A stretch of 64,000 nt of DNA from Tsukamurella tyrosinosolvens (GCF_900104775.1 NZ_FNSA01000003.1:4340001-4404000), one strand, 5' to 3'. Positions 36,382 to 46,542 are shown, counted from the first letter of the stretch. Translations and numbers: made by a program. Notes: generated from the sequence alone by a model not told the origin.

Positions 36382-36876
36382 GTGCAAGCAACCTCCACGG
36401 ACGTGACTCCGGAAGACCTCACCGCGGTCTTCAGCGAGTTCATGGGCCGACTCATGTGCAATGTCACGCAGGAGAGTCTGGGCACGATGCTGTCGTCGGA
36501 CATCACCGCGCACCAGTTCCACATCCTGCTGCAGCTCACGGCCGCCGAGGCCCCGCTCCCGATCAACCGGCTCGCCGACGATCTGGGGCTGTCCGTCGCC
36601 GCCACGGGACGGAACGTGGAGAAACTTGTCCAGCTCGAGATGGTGGATCGGCGTGAGGACGCCTCGGACCGCCGGATCAAGAACCTGACCATCACCGACC
36701 TCGGGCGAAAAACAGTTGCGTCCGCGGTCAGCGACAAGCACCGTGAGGTGCTGAGTTTCGCGGAGCGCCTCCCGCTCGCGCTGCGCATCAGGCTGCACGA
36801 CGTGATGGTCGAGATCCTCGACGAGGGCCTGATCCCTCCGAACCCCTTCTTCACCGCAATGAAAGAGAACGCATGA
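36382..36876 (+). CDS. MarR-family regulator
   Basis: A 164-residue winged-helix regulator. The recognition region is INRLADDLGLSVAATGRNVEKLVQLEMV followed by the wing RREDASDRRIKNLTITDLGRK (quoted as two pieces of one domain). The GTG at 36382 gives a natural N-terminus; TTATCG lies seven bases before it, suggesting a leaderless mRNA. Its stop overlaps the ATG of a DHA2 efflux pump, so it very likely represses that pump and itself in response to a toxic ligand. Confidence 0.9.
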   Translation: MQATSTDVTPEDLTAVFSEFMGRLMCNVTQESLGTMLSSDITAHQFHILLQLTAAEAPLPINRLADDLGLSVAATGRNVEKLVQLEMVDRREDASDRRIKNLTITDLGRKTVASAVSDKHREVLSFAERLPLALRIRLHDVMVEILDEGLIPPNPFFTAMKENA

Positions 36877-38480
36877 GTACCGAGAACACGCTCGACAAGA
36901 GCGGGATCCCGCACGCGGGTGAGGGCCTCGACCGTCGCGTCCTGATGGTGGCCGGCGTGGTCGTCCTCGGGTCGATCATGGCCATCCTGGACATGACGAT
37001 CGTGGCCGTCGCGCAGAACACCTTCCAGGCCCAGTGGGGCGCGTCGCCCGCCACGGTCGCCTGGACGATGACCGGGTACACCCTGGCGCTCGCCGCCGTC
37101 ATCCCCGTGACCGGTTGGGCCGCCGACCGATTCGGCACCAAGCGGCTGTACATGGCCGCGACCGCGATGTTCGTGGCGGGTTCGGCGCTGTGCGCCACCG
37201 CGACGTCGATCGACCTGCTGATCCTGTACCGGGTCCTCCAGGGCCTCGGCGGCGGCATGCTCATGCCGCTCGGCATGATGATCCTGACCCGGGCCGCCGG
37301 CCCGGAGCGCATCGGCCGCGTCATGGCCGTGCTCGGCATCCCGATGCTGCTCGGCCCCATCGGCGGCCCCATCCTCGGCGGCTGGCTGATCGAGTCCTTC
37401 TCGTGGCACTGGATCTTCCTGATCAACGTCCCGATCGGCGCGATCGCGATCGTCTACGCCTGGTTCGTGCTGGACAAGGACGAGCCCGTCAAGGGCCAGA
37501 AGTTCGACCTCGTCGGTTTCGTGCTGCTCTCGCCCGGCCTCGCGCTGTTCCTGTTCGGTGTCTCCTCGATCCCCGAGGCGCAGTCGGATTCGTCGATGTA
37601 CACCGGCCGGGTCATCCCCGCCACCGTCGTCGGCCTGGTGCTGATCGTCGGGTTCGTGTTCTGGGCGCTCCGCGCCAAGCTGCCGCTGCTCGACCTGCGG
37701 CTGTTCAAGAACCGGAACATGACGGTCGCCATGATCACCTTCGCGATGTTCGCGATGGCGTTCTTCGGCAGCTCGATCCTGTACGCGCAGTACTTCATCG
37801 GCATCCGCGGCGAGTCGACCCTCATGGCCGGCCTGCTGCTCGCCCCGCAGGGCCTCGGCGCCATGCTGACCATGCCGATCGCCGGCGTGCTCACCGACAA
37901 GATGGGCCCGGGCAAGTTCGTCATGACCGGCCTCGCGCTGATCACCGGCGGCATGATCGCCTTCACGCAGCTCACCGCGGAGACCCCGTACTGGATCCTG
38001 CTGGGCTCGCTGCTCATCCAGGGCCTCGGCATGGGTATGACGATGATGCCGACGATGTCGGCCGCGATCCGCACCCTGGCACCCGAGTCCATCTCCCGCG
38101 GTTCCACGCTGACGAACATCGTCCAGCAGATCGCCGCGTCGATGGGTACCGCGATCTTCTCGGTGCTGTTCACCAACTGGCTCACCAACGCGGGCCCGGC
38201 CATGCAGACCCCGCAGGGCGAGAAGCACACCGGTGCGCTGGCCTTCGGCCTGAACTCGAGCCCCGAGGCCCGCGAGGGCGGCATCGCGATGTTCCAGGGC
38301 GAGACCGGCTTCTCGAAGTTCCTGCACGACAACCTGCCGTTCGCGGCGGAGGCCTTCGGGAACACGTACTTCGTGGCCGCGGTCCTGGTCGCGCTGTGCA
38401 TCATCCCGGCGTTCTTCCTGCCCCGTTCGCACGAGGCCGACACCGAGGCCGCCGAGCGGCAGATGGTCATGCCGCACTGA
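36873..38480 (+). CDS. DHA2-family MFS drug efflux pump (EmrB/QacA type)
   Basis: A 535-residue, 14-helix proton-drug antiporter. Motif A is GWAADRFGTKRLYM; motif C, the antiporter signature, is LGIPMLLGPIGGPILGGWLI; helix 1 has ILDMTIVAVAQNTF with the conserved Asp. It should export lipophilic compounds. Its ATG overlaps the MarR stop and a strong terminator follows at 38499, so the regulator and pump form a two-gene operon. Confidence 0.93.
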   Translation: MSTENTLDKSGIPHAGEGLDRRVLMVAGVVVLGSIMAILDMTIVAVAQNTFQAQWGASPATVAWTMTGYTLALAAVIPVTGWAADRFGTKRLYMAATAMFVAGSALCATATSIDLLILYRVLQGLGGGMLMPLGMMILTRAAGPERIGRVMAVLGIPMLLGPIGGPILGGWLIESFSWHWIFLINVPIGAIAIVYAWFVLDKDEPVKGQKFDLVGFVLLSPGLALFLFGVSSIPEAQSDSSMYTGRVIPATVVGLVLIVGFVFWALRAKLPLLDLRLFKNRNMTVAMITFAMFAMAFFGSSILYAQYFIGIRGESTLMAGLLLAPQGLGAMLTMPIAGVLTDKMGPGKFVMTGLALITGGMIAFTQLTAETPYWILLGSLLIQGLGMGMTMMPTMSAAIRTLAPESISRGSTLTNIVQQIAASMGTAIFSVLFTNWLTNAGPAMQTPQGEKHTGALAFGLNSSPEAREGGIAMFQGETGFSKFLHDNLPFAAEAFGNTYFVAAVLVALCIIPAFFLPRSHEADTEAAERQMVMPH

Positions 38481-38498
38481 TCATCGCCTGATCCGACG

Positions 38499-38529
38499 AG
38501 TGCCCGGTCCCCGATGGGGGCCGGGCACT
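38499..38529 (+). terminator. Strong terminator after the efflux pump
   Basis: AGTGCCCGG and CCGGGCACT form a perfect 9-base stem, extended by CCCC/GGGG with a short GAT loop. The right arm is followed by TTCTCGTTT. It stands between convergent genes and can serve both directions. Confidence 0.75.
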
Positions 38530-38548
38530 TCTCGTTTCCGCGGGAGCT

Positions 38549-39046
38549 CTACCGGGTGACGGTGAAGGTCACGCTCGGCAGCACGGTGAAGAGCCTCTCG
38601 ACCGGCGCCATGTAGCGGCTGATCGCCGCGGCGTCGCCACGGTCTCCCGCGGCGCAGCTGTAGGCGACGGTCTTCCGCGGCGCGGCCCGGCCCATCTCGT
38701 AGGTCAGCCGGCTCGTGGACGCTCCCGGGCAGGGCGTGCCCGTGGCCGGGGCGGGGATCGACGGGGCGGTCTGCACGAGCGCCCGCTGCGCCGCGTGGTC
38801 GAGGCGCTTCGTCTCCGTCCTCGCGGGTTTCGCCGTCCCGTCGGCGGTGCCGTACCCGCCCACCTTCGCCGTCGCGACGCCGCCGCGCACGGTGATGACG
38901 TACTCGACGTGGTACTCCGGCGCCGTGGCCGGCCCGACGGAGGAGTAGGTCACCGTCGGGCCCGCGGCGCCCGGGGCCGCCTGGGCCGGAGCGGCGGCGA
39001 CCAGCGGGAGCGCGGCGCAGGCGAGGCCCGCGAGGAGCTTCTTCAT
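38549..39046 (-). CDS. Small secreted protein of unknown function
   Basis: A 165-residue protein with a clear Sec signal peptide (MKKLLAGLACAALPLVAAA) and likely cleavage after AQA near residue 23. The mature part is about 140 residues with two cysteines (PCPG and YSCAAG), which could form a disulfide. YHVEYVITVRGGVATAKVGGY suggests beta structure. I do not recognise the family. It is followed by the oligopeptidase B gene start region only at a distance; it reads toward the shared terminator at 38499. Confidence 0.7.
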   Translation of the reverse strand: MKKLLAGLACAALPLVAAAPAQAAPGAAGPTVTYSSVGPATAPEYHVEYVITVRGGVATAKVGGYGTADGTAKPARTETKRLDHAAQRALVQTAPSIPAPATGTPCPGASTSRLTYEMGRAAPRKTVAYSCAAGDRGDAAAISRYMAPVERLFTVLPSVTFTVTR

Positions 39047-39055
39047 GACTGCAAG

Positions 39056-41146
39056 CTACTGCGCGGCGCCCAGCCTGTCGAGGACCCAGGCGTACTCGAA
39101 GGCGGTCTCGCGCCACTTCGCGTAGCGCCCGCTGACGCCGGCGTGCCCGGCGACCATCTCCGTCTTGAGCAGGATCTGCTCGCCGGACGTGCTGTGGTCG
39201 AGGAGCTTCGCCACCCACTTCGCGGGCTCGGTGGGGAGCACGCGGGTGTCGTTGAGCGAGGTGGTGGCGAGGATCGCCGGGTAGGGCCTCGCGGCGACGT
39301 TCTCGTACGGCGAGTAGTCGCGCATGTAGCGGTACACCTCGGCGCTCTCGAGCGGATTGCCCCACTCGTCCCACTCCCCCACGGTGAGCGGCAGGCTCGG
39401 GTCGAGGATCGAGGTGAGCGGGTCCACGAAGGGCACGTCGGCGACGATGCCGGAGAAGAGCTCCGGCGCGAGGTTCGCCACCGCGCCGACGAGCAGGCCG
39501 CCGGCGCTGCCGCCCATGGCGACCAGCCGCCGCGGCTCCGCGCGGCCGGTATCGACGAGATGTCGTGCGACGTCGACGAAGTCGGTGAAGGTGTTCCGCT
39601 TCTCCAACTGCTTGCCGTGGTCGTACCAGGCGCGGCCCATCTCGCCGCCGCCGCGCACGTGCGCCACGACGAAGACCACGCCCCGGTCCATGAGCGAGAG
39701 CCGGGCGACGGAGAACCAGGGATCGAGGGTGGCCTCGTAGGAGCCGTAGCCGTACAGCAGGGTGGGCGCGGGCCCGTCGCCGACGTCCTTGCGGCACACC
39801 ACGGACACCGGTACCTCCGCGCCGTCACCGGCGGTCACCCAGAGGCGCTCGGCCGTGTACAGCGCGGCGTCGTAGCCGGGGACGTTGGCCCGCTTGAGCA
39901 CCGTCTGCTCCCCCGTCGCCGGGTCCAGCTCGAGGACGGTGCCCGGGGTCACGAAGGACTCGTAGGCCAGGCGCAGCCGCGGCGCGTCCCACTCGGGATT
40001 CGCGGCGGGGCCGAGATTCACGAGCTCCTCGCCCGGGTCCCATTCGGCGAACTCCGGTGCGGCCGTGGCGTCGGCGAGCGCGAGCCGCGGCAGGCCGCCC
40101 CGCCGGTACCCGAGGGCGAGCCGTCGGGCGAAGGCGTCCACGTACTCGAGCCGCACGTCGTCGCGGTGCGGGACGAGGACCGTCCATTCGTCCGGGGCGT
40201 CGACGGGGGCCGACGCCAGCTCGAAGTTGATGCCGGTGCGGTTGTGCAGGAACAGGAAGCGGTCCTCGCCGCCGAGCACCGCGTGCTCGACCGAGTACTC
40301 GACGTCCTCCTCGCGGGGGCGCAGGAGGCGGAACTCGCCCGTGGGGTCGGTCGCGTCGAGCACGTGCGTCTCGGAGCTCAGCGTCGACGAGGCCGCGATC
40401 ATGAGGTACTTCTCACTGCGGGTGAGGCCGATGCCCACGCCGAAGCGTTGATCCGCCTCGTGGAAGACCCGCACATCCTCCGCGGCGGAACCGATCTCGT
40501 GCCGCCAGATGCTGTCGGCGCGCCAGGCGTCGTCGACGGTGGTGTAGAACAGGTGCCGCCCGTCGAGGGCCCAGGTGGCCCCGTAGAAGGCGCCCTCCAC
40601 CGTGTCCGGCAGCAGCTCCCCGGTGTCGATGTTCCGCACCCGCAGCGTGAACCGCTCCTCACCGGAGGTGTCGAGCGAGAAGGCGAGGAGGGTCCCGTCG
40701 GGCGAGACGGAGGCGGCGCCGACGGCGATGTACTCGTGCCCCTCCGCCTCGACGTTGAGGTCCAGCAGCACCTGCTCGCCCGGCAGCGGATCGTCGGACA
40801 GGACCGGCGGGGTCCAGTCGTCGGGGCCGGCGATCGGTGCGCGGCAGTGGATCCCGTACTGCTTGCCCTCGACGGTGCGCGCGTAGTACCAGTGGCCCCT
40901 GCGGCGCTGCGGAACCGACATGTCGGTCTCCTGGGTGTGCGCCTTGATCTCGCCGAAGATCGCCTCCCGCAACGGCTCGTGGGCCGCGGTGGCCGCCTCG
41001 GTGAAGGCGTTGTGGGCGCGCAGGTAGTCGAGCACCTCATCGTTCTTGGTGTCGGCGAGCCAGGCGTAGTCGTCGATCACGGTGTCGCCGTGGAAGGTCC
41101 GTGAGGACGGGACCTTCTTCGCGACGGGCTGGGCCGGGGCGCTCAT
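39056..41146 (-). CDS. ptrB: Oligopeptidase B (S9A prolyl oligopeptidase family)
   Basis: A 696-residue serine peptidase with an N-terminal beta-propeller and a C-terminal alpha/beta hydrolase domain. The nucleophile Ser is in [14 protein letters not shown]; the catalytic His is near [26 protein letters not shown] and [13 protein letters not shown] are typical of oligopeptidase B. It cuts short peptides after basic residues in the cytosol. Its ATG overlaps the purC stop (ATGA); the M. tuberculosis purC-ptrB pair has the same order. Confidence 0.92.
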   Translation of the reverse strand: MSAPAQPVAKKVPSSRTFHGDTVIDDYAWLADTKNDEVLDYLRAHNAFTEAATAAHEPLREAIFGEIKAHTQETDMSVPQRRRGHWYYARTVEGKQYGIHCRAPIAGPDDWTPPVLSDDPLPGEQVLLDLNVEAEGHEYIAVGAASVSPDGTLLAFSLDTSGEERFTLRVRNIDTGELLPDTVEGAFYGATWALDGRHLFYTTVDDAWRADSIWRHEIGSAAEDVRVFHEADQRFGVGIGLTRSEKYLMIAASSTLSSETHVLDATDPTGEFRLLRPREEDVEYSVEHAVLGGEDRFLFLHNRTGINFELASAPVDAPDEWTVLVPHRDDVRLEYVDAFARRLALGYRRGGLPRLALADATAAPEFAEWDPGEELVNLGPAANPEWDAPRLRLAYESFVTPGTVLELDPATGEQTVLKRANVPGYDAALYTAERLWVTAGDGAEVPVSVVCRKDVGDGPAPTLLYGYGSYEATLDPWFSVARLSLMDRGVVFVVAHVRGGGEMGRAWYDHGKQLEKRNTFTDFVDVARHLVDTGRAEPRRLVAMGGSAGGLLVGAVANLAPELFSGIVADVPFVDPLTSILDPSLPLTVGEWDEWGNPLESAEVYRYMRDYSPYENVAARPYPAILATTSLNDTRVLPTEPAKWVAKLLDHSTSGEQILLKTEMVAGHAGVSGRYAKWRETAFEYAWVLDRLGAAQ

Positions 41147-42033
41147 GCCGCTCCGCCCGGCCAGTCGGCGAAGCTCAGGCCCGAGATGCGCTCGTACGCC
41201 TCGATGTAGCGGGCGCGGGTGCGCTCGACCACGTCGGCGGGCAGGGGCGGCGGCGGGGTGCCCGCGTCGGTGGACCAGCCGGATTCCTTGGTGAGCCAGT
41301 CGCGCACGATCTGCTTGTCGAAGCTGGGCAGCGCCTTGCCGGGCTCGTACAGCGCGCCGTCCCAGTAGCGGGAGGAGTCGGGCGTGAGCACCTCGTCGGC
41401 GAGGAGGAGGTCACCGTCGGAGCTGCGTCCGAACTCGAACTTGGTGTCCGCGAGGATGATCCCGCGCTCGCGGGCGATATCGGCGCCGCGGGCGTAGACG
41501 TCGAGGGTTAGCTCGCGCAGGCGCGTCGCGAGCTCGAGGCCGACGTCCTCGGCGACGCGCTCGAAGGAGACGTTCTCGTCGTGGTCGCCCACGGCGGCCT
41601 TGGTGGCGGGAGTGAAGATCGGCGGATCGATGCGGCTGCCGTCGACCAGGCCCTCCGGCAGTGGCACGCCGCACACCTCACCGTTCGCGCGGTACTCCTT
41701 GAGGCCGGAGCCGGTGAGGTAGCCGCGGGCGACGCACTCCACCGGCACCATGTCGAGCCGGCGCGTGACCAGCGCGCGGCCGAGCACCGACTCGGGGATG
41801 CGCGGGTCGTCGGCAGGCCCGGCGAGGTGGTTCGGCACGCCGAGCGCGTCGAAGAAGAAGACCGACATCGCCGTGAGCACGCGTCCCTTGTCGGGGATCG
41901 GCGTGTCCAGGATGTAGTCGTAGGCGCTGATCCGGTCGCTCGCGACGAGCAGCAGGTGCTCGTCGTCGATCTCGTACAGCTCGCGGACCTTGCCCGAGTA
42001 GATCGGCGTGTATTCGCTCAGTTCAGGACGCAC
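41143..42033 (-). CDS. purC: SAICAR synthetase
   Basis: PurC joins aspartate to CAIR in purine synthesis. The 296-residue enzyme has [20 protein letters not shown] (nucleotide loop), [33 protein letters not shown] and LADTKFEFG, all family signatures. The start is a GTG at 42033. The first 60-bp repeat of the DUF559 unit begins 24 bases upstream (42057), so that unit lies between purC and its old operon neighbour purB. Confidence 0.97.
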   Translation of the reverse strand: MRPELSEYTPIYSGKVRELYEIDDEHLLLVASDRISAYDYILDTPIPDKGRVLTAMSVFFFDALGVPNHLAGPADDPRIPESVLGRALVTRRLDMVPVECVARGYLTGSGLKEYRANGEVCGVPLPEGLVDGSRIDPPIFTPATKAAVGDHDENVSFERVAEDVGLELATRLRELTLDVYARGADIARERGIILADTKFEFGRSSDGDLLLADEVLTPDSSRYWDGALYEPGKALPSFDKQIVRDWLTKESGWSTDAGTPPPPLPADVVERTRARYIEAYERISGLSFADWPGGAA

Positions 42034-42056
42034 TCCGCCACCCTATCTCCCTCCCA

Positions 42057-42116
42057 ATTGAACACCGTTTCTGACAGTAAAACCGCAGGTCGGCGCGAAC
42101 AGAAACGGTGTTCAAT
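42057..42116. repeat. 60-bp palindromic repeat, left copy
   Basis: The arms are perfect 16-base inverted repeats, ATTGAACACCGTTTCT and AGAAACGGTGTTCAAT, around a 28-base centre containing AACCGCAGGTCG. The right copy at 43057-43116 lies exactly 1000 bases away and is identical at 54 of 60 positions, in the same orientation. The pair brackets the DUF559 gene. Confidence 0.9.
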
Positions 42117-42143
42117 CGTCCGACGGATCCGATCAGGAGGCTG

Positions 42144-43061
42144 GTGCGTCCAATTCATATGATGGAACGCACGCAGGATCTGCTCAGGGACCGCTCCGAC
42201 CGCAGTGTCCGCGACGCCACCACGTCGGTGATCCACGGCGTGCGCGCGGACGGCGGCGCTTCGGCCACGATCGAGGGGGTCCGAGCCGCTCTGCTGACCG
42301 CCTACCCGGAGGGAGCATTCTGCGGATGGAGTGCCGCGGAGTTGCACGCGGTGCCGTACTCGGCGGGGCATCCACCGGAGTTGTGGCTGCCGGAACAGCG
42401 CCGGCGCACGGGCGTGATCGTCCGGTGCGGCCATCTCCCCGTCGAGGACGTGACGACCGTATCGGGCTGGCCCGCCACGACCACCGTGCGCACCGTGGTC
42501 GATCTCGCGCGGCTCACCCGGAACGACGAGGCGGTGGTGGCGGTCGACCAGTTCATCCGTCGCGATGCCACCGGTAGGTCCATCACCACCAAGCGCGCGA
42601 TCCTGCAGTACCTCGACGACCATCCGGGAATCTACGGCGGCACCCGGGTCCGGGAGGTCCTCGCGGAAGCGGATGCCGGTTCCCAATCCCCTTGGGAGAC
42701 CTACGGCCGGCTCGTAGTGCACCGTTCCGGGCTCGGCTTCTTCCGGACCCAGCAGCCGATTCCCGGGACGCCCTACCACGCCGACCTCGGCTCCGGGAGA
42801 TATCGCGTCGCGATCGAGTACGACGGTGGGTATCACCGAACGGACGAGCAACAACGGGCCGACGTCCTTCGCTGGAACGCGATCACCGGCCAGGGCAGGG
42901 GGCTGATCCGCGCGACCTCCTCGACGCTTCTCAGCGGACGGGCCGAATTCCTGGACCGCGTCGCCCGGGAGCTACGGACGCGGGGATGGAGCGGACCGTC
43001 GCCCGTGAACCCGAGACTCACGCTCCCGAACCGCCCGGCACGCCGAACGTCCGCCGATTGA
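42144..43061 (+). CDS. DUF559 nuclease-like protein with AbiEi-type N-terminal region
   Basis: About 305 residues from GTG 42144 (AGGAGG three bases upstream); ATG 42159 is possible, and the frame is open from a GTG at 42108 inside the left repeat. The N-terminal half, with FCGWSAAELHAVPYSAG and TTTVRTVVDLARLTR, resembles type IV antitoxin AbiEi-like proteins. The C-terminal part is a DUF559 (Vsr-like PD-(D/E)XK) domain: SPWETYGRLVVHRSGLGFF, HADLGSGRYRVAIEYDGGYH. Glu, Asp and Glu of such a nuclease site are present. Its stop codon (43059-43061) lies in the right repeat. It is codirectional with neither pur neighbour. A self-mobilising or stability function is inference. Confidence 0.75.
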   Translation: MRPIHMMERTQDLLRDRSDRSVRDATTSVIHGVRADGGASATIEGVRAALLTAYPEGAFCGWSAAELHAVPYSAGHPPELWLPEQRRRTGVIVRCGHLPVEDVTTVSGWPATTTVRTVVDLARLTRNDEAVVAVDQFIRRDATGRSITTKRAILQYLDDHPGIYGGTRVREVLAEADAGSQSPWETYGRLVVHRSGLGFFRTQQPIPGTPYHADLGSGRYRVAIEYDGGYHRTDEQQRADVLRWNAITGQGRGLIRATSSTLLSGRAEFLDRVARELRTRGWSGPSPVNPRLTLPNRPARRTSAD

Positions 43062-43116
43062 ACACCGTTTCCGACATCAAAACCGCAGGTCGCGGTGAAC
43101 AGAAACGGTGTTCAAT
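43057..43116. repeat. 60-bp palindromic repeat, right copy
   Basis: Same orientation and length as the left copy at 42057-42116. The 15 outermost bases of the arms are perfect (ATTGAACACCGTTTC / GAAACGGTGTTCAAT). The centre contains ACCGC-AGGTC-GCGGT, a second nested stem. It ends eight bases before the purB stop, so a purB transcript would carry this hairpin at its 3' end. Confidence 0.9.
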
Positions 43117-43124
43117 TCCAGAGG

Positions 43125-44552
43125 TCAGAGGATGGGGGCGGGGGTGTAGCCGGCGGCGGTGGGGTACTTCGCCGTCAGGGCCTCGACGTCGGCGACGACC
43201 TGGGCGACCTGGGCCTCGGCGGCGCCGGTGAAGGCGGCGCGATCGGCGAGCGCCTCGTCGAGCTGGGCGCGGGTGAGGCCGAGGCGGGCGTCGCCGGCGA
43301 GGCGATCCAGCAGGTCGGGCTCCTTACCCTCCTCGCGCATCGCCAGGGCGACGGCGACGGCGTGCTCCTTGATCGCCTCGTGCGCGACCTCGCGGCCGAC
43401 GCCCGCGCGCACCGCGGCCATGAGCACGCGGGTGGTGGCGAGGAAGGGCAGGTAGCGGTTGAGCTCGTTCTCGATCACGGCCGGGTAGGCGCCGAACTCG
43501 TCGAGGACGGTCAGGAAGGTCTCGAAGAGGCCGTCGATCGCGAAGAACGAATCCGGCAGCGCCACGCGGCGGATCACGGAGCAGAAGACGTCGCCCTCGT
43601 TCCACTGCGAGCCCGCCATCTCGGCCGCCATCGAGCCGTAGCCGCGCAGGATCACCGTGAGCCCGTTGACGCGCTCGCACGAGCGGGTGTTCATCTTGTG
43701 CGGCATCGCGGAGCTGCCCACCTGGCCGGGCTGGAAGCCCTCGGTGACCAGCTCGTGCCCGGCCATGAGGCGGATCGTCGTGGCCATCGACGACGGTCCC
43801 GCCGCCACCTGGACGAGCGCGCTCACCACGTCGTGATCGAGCGAGCGCGGGTACACCTGGCCCACCGACACGAACGACTCCGAGAAACCGAGGTGCTCCG
43901 CCACGCGCGACTCCAGGGAGGCGAGCTTGGCGGCGTCGCCGCCGAGGAGGTCGAGCATGTCCTGCGACGTGCCCATCGGGCCTTTGATGCCGCGCAGCGG
44001 GTAGCGGCCGATGAGGTCCTCGAGCCGGGCGATGGCGACGAGCAGCTCGTTGGCCGCCGATGCGAAGCGCTTACCCAGCGTCGTGGCCTGCGCCGCGACG
44101 TTGTGCGAGCGGCCCGCCATGACCACGGACGAGTACTGCGCCGCGCGCTCGGCCAGCCGGGCCGCCACGGCCACGGCGTGGTCGCGGACGTACTCGAGCG
44201 AGCGCAGCACCTGCAGCTGCTCGACGTTCTCCGTGAGGTCGCGCGAGGTCATGCCCTTGTGGATCTGCTCGAACCCGGCGAGGTCGCTGAACTCCTCGAT
44301 CCGGGCCTTCACGTCGTGCCGGGTGATCCGCTCGCGTTCCGCGATCGACGCCAGGTCCACCTGGTCGACGACCTTCTCGTAGGCCTCGACGGCACCGTCG
44401 GGAACGTCGATCCCGAGGTCGCGCTGCGCCTTGAGCACCGCGATCCACAGCTGGCGCTCCAGCACGATCTTGTACTCCGGCGACCACAGCTCGCGCATGC
44501 GCGGGCTGGCGTACCGGTTGGCGAGGACGTCGGGGATGCGGGGAGTGCTCAC
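43125..44552 (-). CDS. purB: Adenylosuccinate lyase
   Basis: PurB cleaves SAICAR to AICAR and adenylosuccinate to AMP, releasing fumarate. The 475-residue enzyme has the fumarase/aspartase signature GSSAMPHKMNTRSCERV (about 285-300), the HKGMTSRDLTEN segment and AGRSHNVAAQATTLGKR with the catalytic His. The GTG at 44552 gives the conserved MSTPRIPDVLANRYAS start; GGAGG touches it directly and GAGAAT lies six bases upstream, so initiation may be leaderless. It is now separated from purC by the DUF559 unit. Confidence 0.97.
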   Translation of the reverse strand: MSTPRIPDVLANRYASPRMRELWSPEYKIVLERQLWIAVLKAQRDLGIDVPDGAVEAYEKVVDQVDLASIAERERITRHDVKARIEEFSDLAGFEQIHKGMTSRDLTENVEQLQVLRSLEYVRDHAVAVAARLAERAAQYSSVVMAGRSHNVAAQATTLGKRFASAANELLVAIARLEDLIGRYPLRGIKGPMGTSQDMLDLLGGDAAKLASLESRVAEHLGFSESFVSVGQVYPRSLDHDVVSALVQVAAGPSSMATTIRLMAGHELVTEGFQPGQVGSSAMPHKMNTRSCERVNGLTVILRGYGSMAAEMAGSQWNEGDVFCSVIRRVALPDSFFAIDGLFETFLTVLDEFGAYPAVIENELNRYLPFLATTRVLMAAVRAGVGREVAHEAIKEHAVAVALAMREEGKEPDLLDRLAGDARLGLTRAQLDEALADRAAFTGAAEAQVAQVVADVEALTAKYPTAAGYTPAPIL

Positions 44553-44586
44553 CCTCCGATTCTCTCACGTGCGGGTCCGGGGCCCG

Positions 44587-45198
44587 TCACGGAAGGGCGG
44601 GCGCCAGATCGTCGATGACGGTGGCGAGCGCGTCACGGACCGCGCGGGGCACGTCGGCCCCGTGCGTGGTGAACGCGGCGAGGGCGGCACCGTCCTCGAT
44701 GGCCATCAGCCGCTCGACACACGGGCCCGTGACCCGGCGACCGGAGCGCGTGAGCACCTCGACGTGCAGCTCCGCCAGCACGTTCCGCACCTGCGCCTGC
44801 AGCCGCGTGAGCTCGGGATCGCGGGCGCACAGCACCATCCGCTCATAGCGCGAGACGAGGGCGCCGCGATCGGCCGCGGTGTCGCAGGCGAAGAAGATCG
44901 AGGCGAGGAGCTTCGCGAGGGCGGAGTCACCGCGCTTGCGGCGGCTCACCGTCTCGACGCGGCCGCGGACCGCGGCCACGTCCAGCTCCCCCGCGTAGGC
45001 GACGGCGTTCGAGAGCAGGTCGCCGAGCGACTCGAAGTAGTAGGTGGTCGCGGCCAGCGGGATGTGGGCGCGGTGCGCGACGGCGCGGTGCCGGACCGAT
45101 TCGAAGCCGCCCTCGACGAGGAGCTCTCCGGCCGCCGCCACGAGGGCCGCGCGCCGGCGCTCACCCTTGGGCGTGGTCGCGGCTGTCATCAGAGACAT
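44587..45198 (-). CDS. TetR-family regulator
   Basis: A 203-residue regulator. The N-terminal helix-turn-helix is ALVAAAGELLVEGGFESVRH then RAVAHRAHIPLAATTYYFES, close to the TetR consensus, and the C-terminal part is an all-helical ligand domain of the kind labelled TetR_C_17-like. The start at 45198 (ATG) or 45189 (ATG) cannot be decided; neither has a clear Shine-Dalgarno. It sits between purB and purD on the same strand, 34 bases from purB. Its target and ligand are unknown. Confidence 0.85.
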   Translation of the reverse strand: MSLMTAATTPKGERRRAALVAAAGELLVEGGFESVRHRAVAHRAHIPLAATTYYFESLGDLLSNAVAYAGELDVAAVRGRVETVSRRKRGDSALAKLLASIFFACDTAADRGALVSRYERMVLCARDPELTRLQAQVRNVLAELHVEVLTRSGRRVTGPCVERLMAIEDGAALAAFTTHGADVPRAVRDALATVIDDLAPALP

Positions 45199-45276
45199 GC
45201 TGCCAGCACGTCCCGCTCCACCAGACGGTTTCGACCAAATCGTCGGCACCCATCCGGACCGACGAGGTCAAATGCG

Positions 45277-46521
45277 CTACTGCAAGGCCTGGTGGCCGAT
45301 GTCCGTGCGGAAATGACTGCCCGGCAGCTTGATCCGCTCGAGCTTCGCGTAGGCGTCGGCGCGGGCCGCCGCCAGGTCGTCGCCGACGCCGACCACGTTG
45401 AGCACCCGGCCACCGTTCGAGACCAGGCGTCCCTCGCCGTCGACGGCCGTTCCGGCGTGGTAGATCCCCGCGCCCTCGGCACCCGTGATGACGTCGCCCT
45501 TGCGCGGCGAGGCGGGGTAGTTCTCGGCGGCGAGGACGACCGTGATGGCGGCACCGTCGCGCCACCGGAGCGGGGGCAGCGCGCCCAGCGCACCCGTGGC
45601 GGTGGCGTTGAGCGCCTCGCCCAGTGGGGATTCGAGCAGGCTCAGCACGGCCTGCGTCTCGGGGTCGCCGAAGCGGCAGTTGAACTCGACGACGGCCGGG
45701 CCCTCCGCGCCCATCGCCAGCCCCGCGTACAGCAGGCCGGAGAACGGAGTGCCGCGGCGCACCATCTCGCGCGCGACGGGGCGCACGACGGTCTCGACGA
45801 TCTCCTCCGTCGCGCCCGCGGGCAGCCACGGCAGGGGCGCGTAGGCACCCATGCCACCGGTGTTGGGGCCGGTGTCGCCGTCGCCGACGCGCTTGTGGTC
45901 CTGCGCGGGCAGCAGCGGCACCACGTCCTCGCCGTCGACGAGACAGAACAGGGAGACCTCGGGGCCGTCGAGGAAGGACTCGAGCAGCGCGGGCCGGCCG
46001 GACTCGATCAGGTCGGCGGCGTGCGCACGCGCGGCGGCGCGGTCGGCCGTCACGACGACGCCCTTGCCCGCGGCGAGCCCGTCGTCCTTGACGACCCAGG
46101 TGGGGCCGAAGCGGTCGAGCGCGGCGTCGATGTCCGCCGGGCTGTCGACGATCTCGCTGCGCGCGGTGCGCACGCCGGCGGCGTCCATCACGTCCTTGGC
46201 GAAGGCCTTGGAGCCCTCGATCTGCGCCGCGGCGGCGGACGGGCCGAAGACGGCGATGCCGCGGGCGCGGACGGCGTCGGCGACGCCGAGGACCAGCGGG
46301 ACCTCGGGGCCGATCACCACGAGGTCGGCGCCGAGCTCGGCGGCCAGGGCCGCCACGGCGTCGCCCGAGGAGGCGTCCACGGCGTGATTGGTCGCGATGG
46401 CCGCGGTCCCCGGATTACCCGGGGCCGCATGCAGCTCGGTGACCTGCGGGTCACGGGACAGCGCGTCGAGGAGGGCGTGTTCGCGGCCGCCGGTGCCGAT
46501 GACGAGTACTCGCACGGCCAT
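45277..46521 (-). CDS. purD: Phosphoribosylamine-glycine ligase
   Basis: PurD (GAR synthetase) joins glycine to phosphoribosylamine with ATP. The 414-residue ATP-grasp enzyme has the N-terminal [17 protein letters not shown], the [13 protein letters not shown] loop, [12 protein letters not shown] and [17 protein letters not shown], which holds the metal ligands. ATG 46521 gives the full N-terminus. It is divergent from the HIT gene. Confidence 0.97.
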   Translation of the reverse strand: MAVRVLVIGTGGREHALLDALSRDPQVTELHAAPGNPGTAAIATNHAVDASSGDAVAALAAELGADLVVIGPEVPLVLGVADAVRARGIAVFGPSAAAAQIEGSKAFAKDVMDAAGVRTARSEIVDSPADIDAALDRFGPTWVVKDDGLAAGKGVVVTADRAAARAHAADLIESGRPALLESFLDGPEVSLFCLVDGEDVVPLLPAQDHKRVGDGDTGPNTGGMGAYAPLPWLPAGATEEIVETVVRPVAREMVRRGTPFSGLLYAGLAMGAEGPAVVEFNCRFGDPETQAVLSLLESPLGEALNATATGALGALPPLRWRDGAAITVVLAAENYPASPRKGDVITGAEGAGIYHAGTAVDGEGRLVSNGGRVLNVVGVGDDLAAARADAYAKLERIKLPGSHFRTDIGHQALQ

Positions 46522-46542
46522 GACACTACCGGGACCCTCCAC

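Noticed and set aside
42057-43116. DUF559 unit as an insertion sequence
   Set aside because: There is no transposase, and the 60-bp ends are direct repeats with internal palindromes, not terminal inverted repeats with a target duplication that I can see.
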